Shown here: one piece after another, positions 24,331-34,553 of the stretch | Layout of the letters: every line of letters starts with the position of its first letter | Numbering within the stretch: the first letter of the stretch is position 1 | DNA from: Alnus glutinosa | Taxonomy: Eukaryota > Streptophyta > Magnoliopsida > Fagales > Betulaceae | Direction: 5' to 3' | Assembly (NCBI RefSeq): GCF_958979055.1 | Contig: NC_084889.1 | Coordinates: 33,235,261 to 33,299,260, forward strand | Length of the DNA stretch: 64,000 nucleotides | Notes under the pieces: model-generated | The model's input: only the letters and a program-made list of their open reading frames with translations | What the model was told of the DNA's origin: nothing | Databases searched by the model: none | Translations under genes and position numbers: made by a program

Positions 24331-24810
24331 AATTTTGGCTTTTACTAGCTATTTGGCGGGCTCTTTGTTATTTTGACACTAGTAATGTATAATAACTCGT
24401 ATCATGTTTGTGTTTATGTAACTTGATGCTCTTAGTGGATATGGCACTTAATAAAACATATAAGGAGGGTGAACTTCTGAAAAAATATTAAAGAGACATG
24501 TAGAGAGACCTCTTGTTGAAACTCTGATTCAACCTGCCCCCATGCTGGAATTTTTAGATGATCACGTGGTAAAGAAGTCTTGAGTGCATGGTTGGAACTT
24601 AAAGGACTTCTGGTGTAATGTTGCCTTGGTCGCATGGCGTTAACCTGTCATATAGCCGAAGTACCTGGGTTGATTTGATTAATAGGACGTTGCACTTTAA
24701 ATTGAATTTCTTTTTTGGGATGAATACTTTAACTTGAATTATTTCCTTGGTTGCAGGTTTTATGTACTCAGTTGTAAAGAATGTTTGATTGTGGTTACAC
24801 ATCACAATAC

Positions 24811-27800
24811 ATGGGTGGCCAACGGGAGAAATTTGCAAGGTACCAAATATAGTTTTACACACTGTTATGGTTGCAAACTTATGAAGGTTAAGAAAGTTAA
24901 ATTGTTTATACGTTTATGTTTATTAGGTTTTGTTAGTCTGGTCTAAAAATATATTTTTGGGAAGTATTTAAAGCTGTTATTAGAGTTTAGATATCACACG
25001 TGGGTACAAATGCAAGTTTTACTTCATGACATGTCAGGGTATGAGTCATCTACAGTCCTCTCATATGATTAAGTGTTGTCCAAAATTTTCATGGTTCATG
25101 GGATGATGGGAAGGCTATAAGTTTCGATATAATTTCAAAATTTGTTTTCACTATATTATTTTTGTACTGTTCATTACTTCGATATGTTGACCAAGAAAAA
25201 TTTCAGTTTCATTATGCAACTTTTGATACTAACTTTCACAATTTTAGATATATTTATATTTAAAAATAAAAGTCTTAGATGTTACCCCAAGGGGTAGCTC
25301 AATCGGGGACCATGCCTCATGAAGCAAAGGTTACTAGTTTGATTCTCTCATTTCCCCTCCCCTTGGGGTTAATTACTTATAAAAAAGAAGTCTTAGACGT
25401 TGCTTTAGCAGGAAAAGGATTGTAGTTGATGTCAAAAGCAGGGTTATTGCCCCCCTCCTCTAACCCTAGCCTTCTCTCCCATCTATTTATTGTGATGAAA
25501 ATTCAAGGCTGATGTTTTTAATTGTGTACGAACTACATTTTTCACTGCTACAGTATAAAAAGCATCTTATTTTGTGCATGGTGGTGCTATTTATTTATTT
25601 TTTAGGTTAAATGACTCAGAATCTACATTATCATCACCTTCTGATATTGGAGTGAATAAATGCGGATTTAATGTTGACGGATTTCGCCCTGCTGGTCATG
25701 CAAGAGATGGAGCATCTAGATCTTTCAAGAAAGGAATGAGAAAGAGATCTGAAGGACTTAAGTCAATTGGTCGATCACTTAGATTTGGGGTTTCTCGGGC
25801 AGTGTTCCCAGAAGATCTGCAAGCTTCAAAGAAGAAGATATTTGATCCTCAAAACAAATTCCTCCTTTTGTGGAATAAACTTTCTGTTGTATCGTGCATT
25901 ATGGCAGTATCTGTAGACCCGCTTTTTTATTATCTTCCAGTCATTAGTCAGTCATCAAATTGCATTGGTATAGATCGAAAGTTAGCAATCACAGTGACTA
26001 CAGTGCGGACAATTGTTGATGCTTTCTATCTCATTCACATGGCTCTCCAATTCCGAACAGCTTATATTGCCCCATCATCTCGGGTTTTTGGACGGGGTGA
26101 ACTTGTGATAGATCCTGCACAAATAGCCAGGCGATACTTGCGGCGGTATTTTATCGTTGATTTTCTTGCTGTACTACCCCTACCACAGGTCTAAAAGTTC
26201 ATACTGCTCTCACTCCATTTATTTATTCACCAGGCTGCATGTTTCCACCTTATTCATATACTTCTGGCTCTCAACTTTTGTGCGTTTTCCATCTTTGTTT
26301 TATATGTTGTTAACATCTTACCTTTGTAGTGCTAAACATATCAAAAACAGTTCAGCTGACTGTTGTTTTCTTATGATTTCCATGTTAACTATGTTAGTGT
26401 ATTACTATATTGATATTACTTCTTTTTTCTTATTTGCCCTCTATTTGCATTCTACTTGACAATTTTGCAGTAATACGTGTTTCTCATAAACACTTATTTA
26501 ATAGTATCCGTTTTTCTGTTTATTTTCCGTTGTAGTAAATATCTAATGAATCACATTTTCTCTTTTTTCTGCTCTAGTGTTTTATAATTTGTTGGATACT
26601 TATTATTCTTTTCTTCATGTGTTTTTGCATAATTGATATTGTATTCATATACACGTACAAGCCTTCAATTTTAAAAATAGAATTGGAAAGATATGCTAGA
26701 GTGTTAGGGGTTCCTAGGGGCATGAATTGTTTTTTTTTTTTTATAAGTGAAGTATATTCAAAAGGCGTAAAGGGGCGCAACCCATAGTACACAGGACGTA
26801 TACAAGAAGCCCCTAATTCAAAGAAAAACGAGAGCACCTATCTATAAATTCAAAAAAAGAACACTCATGCATAAGCTGAAATTTTTCTCTCCTCATAAAC
26901 ATTGTTTGTAGCATCATTCTCTTCAAGTTCATCAAATCAATCTCACAATCTTCAAAACAGCGTGCATTTCGTTCCCTCCAAACACACCACATCAAACACA
27001 ATGGAGCCATGCGCCAAATCGGTATCAATGTCTGATTACCCTTTTGCCCCCTCCAACTCCCCAACATATCTTTCACTGACCGCGGCATTACCCACTCCAC
27101 CCCAAACATTTGCAGAATCGTCCTCCACAATTCTGTAGCCACCATACAATGCAGAAACAAATGGTCAATGGACTCTCCAGAACTTTTACACATAAAGCAC
27201 CACTCCATCACAATAATGTTTCTCTTTCGTAAATTATCCACAGTTAATATTTTCCCTAACGTTGCCGTCCACACAAAGAAAGCCACTCTCAGGGGGACCT
27301 TTACTTTCCAAATACTTTCCTAGGGGCATGAATTGTTGGAAACAGAATGATTCTTATGTGAAAATCTTTGCTTTTGCTGATTAAAATTTTGTTTAAATCC
27401 TTTAGTTAAGAGAAGTAATGCAATGGTTGAGTTTTGTATTGATATGAGTGTATGGGCTAGTTGGCCTTTAACATAATATTAGAGTCCGCTTTGTTTGTTT
27501 GTTAATTTGTTTCTACTCCACTTGCCAGGTTCATTTGGGCCTCTCCACGTAATGGGTTAAGCTTCTGGATTGGATATTTTAACAACTTTCATTCCAAAAA
27601 TATGGAAATTCTCATTTTAAATGCCTAAAATAAAATGTTATGCATATATGGTCCTTTTGACTAGACTTACTCACAGGCCCAGATGCACATATGAGCTCAC
27701 TAGAGTTTTCAGCCAAGATGTGGCTACAATTGTTGGCCCCAATTTCATGATAGGTTCTTGACATCAAGTGAACTTGATGTCTATATGAGATGCTTGTTTA

Positions 27801-30800
27801 TTGCTGCTTTAAGACGTGTGACAATAGATACTGATAGAAGTCCTGAAAAGTGTGTTGGCATTGGAATACCTACTTACAGATTTACAGGACTTGAGGTTGT
27901 ATCTAGAATAAACCCTTTTTTTTTGTCATTTCTTAAAATTGTGCAGATTGTTGTATGGAGATTTCTTCAGAATTCAGATGGTTCAGATGTACTGGCTACA
28001 AAACAAGCCTTGTTTTTCATTGTCTTGCTTCAATATTTTCCCAGATTTCTTCGAATCTTACCTTTGACTTCAGAACTGAAAAGGACAGAGGGTGTCTTTG
28101 CTGAAACTGCTTGGGCAGGTGCTGCATGTTACTTGCTACTATACATGCTCGCTAGTCATGTAAGTTCCTAATTGGTTTGTTAGCATATTATCATAGTTGA
28201 AGTCCACTGTTGTGAATCTGTCTTGTTGACTAACTGGATGCACCTTTCTTGCTACTTAAGGTTTTATTTTGGTTGCATGAACTATTCCCAAAACCTTGTT
28301 AGCCTCGTTGCAGTGTAAATTTATTTATGGGAAAATAGCTGCAACATTGAGCTTTTCTGCAAGTTGTCTCTTCTTGGCTGATATCATGGCAACAAGTGCA
28401 AATGCGATCCATGTGCCATACCATGCTCTTCCTTGCAATCATCTATTTTCCTGATATAAGCCAAAATTGAATAAATTGAGAGCAAATCATGAAATTCAAA
28501 CTTACTAGTAACGTTAGTATTTTCAACGAGGTATATATTTTATAATCATGGGGGAGGCAATGATGATGGATTTAGGGCTTAAAAGTGTTTTAGATTAATT
28601 ATGCTTTGAAATATGTAGAAGTTTTCATGAAATTTAAATCAATGTAAAAGCAAAAGGCAGGAATAATGTAGGAGCTTCAAATAAACATATCTAAACAATT
28701 GTGTGTGGATAGACTTTTGGCAGAAAAAAGGAATTGAAGCCTAAAGCCATTGTGGTTTTTCAAAACAAGGAGGATTGGTTCATGTACAATGTAGGAATGA
28801 AATGGTTCTTTGTAGCAAAGTCCAACTGTATATCCTAGAAGATTTGCCGCAAACTGGTAGAAATATTTTTTTTTTGATAAGTAATAAAACCAATCTCATT
28901 GAAAGCGCGAGGTGCCTCGAAGCACACAAGAAGTATACAAAAGGAACAACCCTAACTAGAAAGAGCAAAACGAAAAAGAAAATCACTAAAACTAATCAAC
29001 AAAGGAGACACATACGCCACAATCCAAAGATACGAAGTTTCAAAAAATATAGAAATAATATCCCCCTAGAACTCTCCCTATCCTCAAAATTTCTATCATT
29101 TATTTCCTTCCATAAACACCAAAATAGGCACGTATGCACCATTTTCCACATCGCAGTGCTCCTTGGCCTACCAGAGGACCACCAACAATCATACAAATCA
29201 ATGACACGTCTAAGCATAACCCAGGACATCCCAAAGCGATTAAAAAGAACACTCCAAATAGCAAAAGCCACATTTACAATGAAGAAGAAGGTGGTCCACA
29301 AATTCTCCATTCCTCTTGCACATGCAACATCTGTCCATCACGATGATGTTTCACCTCCTAAGATTATCCAAAGTGACGATATTTCCTAGAGCCGCCAACC
29401 AAGCAAAAAAGGCTGCCCTCGAAGAAACTTGAGTCCACCAAACACTCTTCCAAGGGAAGCTGCTACCTTCCGAAAAAGCCAAAGGGTTGTATAAGGATTT
29501 AATCCTGAATAAACTTCTTGTGGAAGGATTCCGCCACAGCTTATCTACACATCCTCTTCTCACTTTACTGGAATGCAATACTTTTGTAAAAGAGGCAAAG
29601 TCATCAACCTCCCAATCCGGTCCTACTCTAGTGAAGCTCACATTCCACTGGTTGGAACCGCCCTGCTTCTGGTAAATCAAAAGGTAATCTCTCGCATTCT
29701 GCTAGGGAAGAAATTATAAAAACGATAAACCCTATAGGTTGACGCCACAAATTCCACCCCCAAAAACCGTATTTTGATTGAGCCTCAACTATATCAACTG
29801 TACTTAAACTGTTAGATAATCATAGTCGGTGATAACATCGCTGATAACATCGCTGTTACCATCGCTATTACAGAACCGTACATGAGATTTTCACCTCATA
29901 CGGCTCCCCTTGGGCCATAAATAAATTATCCACAATAGAGATGTCCTTCTCACATGCAAGACCATATAAAACCGGAAAAGCTACTTTTAGAGTTATTTCC
30001 CCACACCACCGATCACGCCAGAAGCTAATCTTCGACCCATCCCCCACCTCAAAAGCAGTAAAGCTGGAAAGTTTATCTCACCCTTTCCTGATATTCTTCT
30101 ACAACCCCACCCCAAAGACTCCTGTAGACTCTAGAGCACCACCCACCCCATAAACTACCAAATTTAGAATCCATCGCTACTCTCCACCAATCCTCTCTAT
30201 CAAGCCCATAGCGCAACAACCATTTACCCAAACATCATCAAATTCCTAATACCCAACCCTCCCTCAGAGTTAGGAAAGAAAACCTTAGACCAACTCACCA
30301 GGTTAGGTGATGAGTGTAGAAATATTTTATTTAGTTAACATCATATTAGTTCCTAAATGTTATTTATTTTATTTTTTTTAAAAAAAAGTAATTGAAATAT
30401 CATTAAAAACGCAACCCAAATACATAGGAAGTATGCAAGAAAAAGGCCTACCTAGAAGGAGAAAAAAGAACAAGAAAATCTTTAAAACTGATCACCAAAT
30501 GTGCTAAAAACGCAACTGTCCAAGTATAAACTAATCACCAAACTAATCAACAGATCAAAATAACTGTACCATACTTTTCATCCTTCCCTATATGATATAG
30601 TTTTGTGGTGTACCAACCCTTCCAATTCCTGGATTTAGACCAAGTATTGGTTTTTAGTTCAAACAAACCACAGATGACCCTTTGTTTTTCAAAGGTTTTA
30701 TTCTTTTTACTTTCTGTTCTGAAATTTGGTCGTGGAAAAGACAACAGAGTATATAGTATATTCTGGAGTAAAACATGTGCGGTAGATTTGAGAGAACCAT

Positions 30801-33800
30801 GTCTGCTCAATCCAAATAATCCTGTTTATTACAGTTTTGCTCCATCCTTGGCTGGATCCATTTCATAGTGATATGTGCCCAACTGTTTAAGTGTTTGACT
30901 ACTTGTATTCCCAATTTAGCTGATTGTCATTAGCGAACCCAACCACAAAGCATAAACAGTCCTCTTTCTCAATTAAACTACCTTTGCCCTCTCGTTCACT
31001 AATTGAGCAATCCTGAAGAAGCTGTGACATTGAGTTGCGAAAGACGGTAGCTTTCTTCGAGCTGTCTTACTGGCAATGGGATCAGAGCTGTGCATACCTG
31101 AAAGCCTCTTGGTGGCTTTTAGATGATCAGTTTGGGTGGTGGTTCGTTGGTGCTAGCGGGTAAGGCCCCGGTAGAGGATGTTGAAAGGAAGTTGTATGCG
31201 GAGGCTCTAGTAGGGCGGGGTGGTCTCCGGAAATTGCCACTTCGTTGAGGGCCAATATTTTTTTTAGACAGTAGAGTCCTTAGGGGAAGGGTAGACAGCG
31301 GCAGAGGAGCATTTGTGGTATTTGCAGGAATTCCTAGATTTCAAGCTGGTTCTGTCAGTGCCAAGGTACCCAAGGATGTTTCAGGTACAATCCCTGAAGA
31401 ATTTGTTGGCTTTACTTAAAAAAAATGTGGAAAATTGCTTGGAGAGGTTAGAGGTGGATCAGGCTTCTATTACTTATCAAAAAAAAAAGGTGGATCAGGC
31501 TTCTATTGGGCCCGTTTTGGATGCAGGCCTTGCAAAGGAGAGATTCATTGAGCTGAAGTACAAGCCAGACAGTAAGGCACCATCCTTTTCACCCACCGGC
31601 TCAGGGGAGTTTCTTTTGAGGCTCCGTGTTTTTGAGCCCAAGGTTTAAGTCAAAATTGGCCCAGGAGTGTGGGAGGGTGGGCTTCTGTTGTGGACTTGGG
31701 CGCAGGAGTGGGCTAAAGTTCCTGTCAGCCCGGCGTTCCTCGGGAATCGAAGGCCTTTGCTTTAGGGAGGGCCTCTTCGTTTTCATCTAAGGGCTTAGGA
31801 GCGCTTAAATCAAGCCCAGATTTGGCGGCCCAACCCGCTAGAGCACGAGCTAAAGGCCCAGGCCTGATTTGGTTCAAGTTCTCCCAGGTTTTAAGCCAAC
31901 GCCAGTCCAGGCCCAACTCCACTCTCAACTGGAAAGTCAGAATGGGTGCGGTGGATTGTTTTCCGGGTTCGCTCAAGGGAGCGAATATCGATCTCTCTTC
32001 TGTTAAGCCCGTTGTTTCTCCAGGAGCCTCATCGCGATCGTTGCTGGTCTCCTGGCAGAGACCGGAAGGGGAGTTGAGATGCCTTGACGGGGGTTGTCTC
32101 TGAAATATGGTAACTCTGGTTGCTAGCATGCTGGAGGCAGAAGTTTGGTTGTCACAAAAGCTGTAAAAGCTGGAACTATCCCACTTTGCCTTGTAGAGAC
32201 TATCTGGAGTGAGAAGAATTATCTGAATTTCAATGGTGTTGGGCTGCATGCTTTGGCTTTTGCCTTTGAGGTCTTCATATGACTGGATGATATCCTTGAG
32301 CAGAGTTCCTTCTTCCTTTTTGAATTTTATTGACTTATTGAATTTCAGATTATACACTTTCTGTGTACCTCAGTTTTTTCTTTTGTTTTTCTTTGTGAAG
32401 TCTTTCTTTTTTTTTTTTTTTGGATGACGAGGAAATTTCTTTGCAAAGTCTTATCAAAGAAACAAAAAGAGAAAAAGGAGAATGTCATTTCCCCTAACAT
32501 TTGGCATTTAAATAAATGGTCATATACTTTTATTTTCTTCTTAACTTAATTCTTGTCAAGAAAACATCTGCAATCCTGTTTAAAATTCATTAAGAAAGGA
32601 AATGGCACGTCTCTGTGACATATTTTCTATCTATTGGATGAATCTTTGCAGATAGTTGGGGCATTCTGGTACCTGTTAGCTGTAGAACGCAATGACGCAT
32701 GCTGGCAAGAGGCTTGTTCTGGTATTGGTACTGGTACTGGTATTAAAGCTTGCAAAAGTTCTTTGTATTGCAGGAACCAAGCCGGGGTAATCAATGACTG
32801 GCAGAAAGTTCTCAGTTCAAATTGCACAGCGAATGATAGTAACAAACCATTTGATTTTGGCATCTATGCCAAAGCTTTGTCATCTGAAATTGTTTCATCC
32901 ATTAATTTCGTCCCCAAATACTGTTACTGTTTATGGTGGGGACTACAGAATTTAAGGTATATTAATTTTTCTTTTCTACAACTAGGTGCTGCTATATAAA
33001 CAGTAGGAGAGTGTTTATTTGGCCTGTAGTGGGGTAGTTTGAGTTTGGTATTTCACTTCTCGATGTTTGTTTATTTGTTCATTCAGACTTTGAAGACCAA
33101 TGCTATACTGAGAGTGAACCTTCAATTCTCATTTGATGATGTGCTGCCACTGCTCATAGATCTCTGGCCAAGAGATATGGGTTCTGTATATAGGAATAAT
33201 TAAGAAGTATTTGGACATCTAAACTTTCTAGTTATGTATTTGTTCTTCATCATCTATCATGATTGACTATAGTCAGCTGAACACATCTATTTGTTGAACC
33301 CCATAAAACTAATACATTAAAAATTATTGGATAACTAGCGCATGTGCTTCCATACTTCCGCTTACATCCATGCTTCCAAATGAAAGTTGTTATTTCCACC
33401 ACAACTTGGCTTATAAATGCAGTTATACATCCACATAAGTTATCTGTTTCAGCATCAAACCCATGAAACAAATTAACTGTGGCACCATAGATTTTAGTTT
33501 TTAGTTTTTTGGTAGGTAATGTATACCAACTGAAAGAGACCAAATTGGGTTTATATGGGGTATTCTTGTCCTGGTTTGACAATCTGTACGAGGGCTTTGC
33601 AAAGTTTATGTGTAGTGACTATTTTTGTATACTTAGTACTAGCTGGTAAATTTTCAACTAGTTGATGATTTAGTGATACCACAGCAAAATTAATGACTTT
33701 TACTATTTAGATCTTTAAGCATGTCACCATTCAAGCTGTTGTAGTAGTGAACTGTGACAGGCTCTTGGCCTTTTGGTTTCTTTTAGTTAAAATTCTTTAG

Positions 33801-34496
33801 TTGAGATTAGTTGATGGAATGGGCAGGATTAACTGCATTGGGCTTTTAAACATATGAAAAGGGGTTATAATGAACACAGTTGAAGATGGTAATATTCGGT
33901 TGATATTTTGTGCTTTTACTAGTGAATATGATTGATCTTCTTTGAAACTTCATTTATAACTCATGATCTTTTAGCATTTAAGTACTCAAATTTTAAAAAG
34001 TGTCAATTTAGGGTATCCATCTTTCATTTTTTTTTTCAATTTCAACCCTCCATTAGAATTTTTCTTTAAATCCTATCAAAATTTTCAAAATACCCATATT
34101 TTAGGAAAGAAAAAAAAAATTGTAAGGATTTAGGTGTTGGTCAGAATTTAACGAAATTTGCAAAAAAACTCATGCCTAAATTTCTGAAAATTTTTATAAT
34201 TAAAAAAAGAAAAAATGTATTTTGGGAATTTTAATAGGATTTAACGGAAAATTCTAACTGAGAGTTGAAATTGAAATAAATTGAAAGATGGATACCCTAA
34301 ATTGACACTTTTTAAAGTTTGAGTACTTAATTGCAAAAGTGATGAAAGGTCAGGGGTTATAAGTGAAATTTTCCCTTTTATTTTTTATGTGGTAATGAGG
34401 ATATTTTCATCCCATAAGTCAGACTAATCTCCAGAGCATAGGCAGATGGCCCCATTTGTTTTTAGCTTCTTTCTTTTGTTAAAAGTGGCGCGCGCG

Positions 34497-34553
<57 letters not shown>

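Larger units (their letters stand above)
16909..24810. other. Long AT-rich intergenic region between LPAT1 and CNGC5
   Basis: No gene is supported. 16909-17800 is probably the LPAT1 3' UTR and flank. From 19401 a 176-bp repeat shared with a CNGC5 intron appears. 20150-21745 is an inverted-repeat element with a MULE nested in it. 21290-22560 is dominated by homopolymers. 22952-22993 has TATGTG repeats. 23650-24330 is a LINE remnant. The CNGC5 promoter and leader should lie between 22600 and 24810, perhaps with leader introns. Confidence 0.6.

Noticed and set aside
25284..25360. A tRNA gene
   Set aside because: A- and B-box-like motifs exist, but the cloverleaf is not complete, and direct repeats plus an A-rich tail show a SINE.
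27757..27778. A 22-bp palindrome GACATCAAGTGAACTTGATGTC in CNGC5 intron 2
   Set aside because: Perfect 10-bp arms, but a single short hairpin without context is expected by chance in a window of this size.
28775..29389. A 204-codon plus-strand open frame
   Set aside because: It is the antisense of the LINE zf-RVT region on the minus strand; its residue composition is unlike a real protein.
31725..32357. A 210-codon minus-strand open frame in CNGC5 intron 3
   Set aside because: The GC-rich plus-strand LINE-like text leaves the opposite strand open by chance. No domain was recognised and the frame crosses the repeat's edge.
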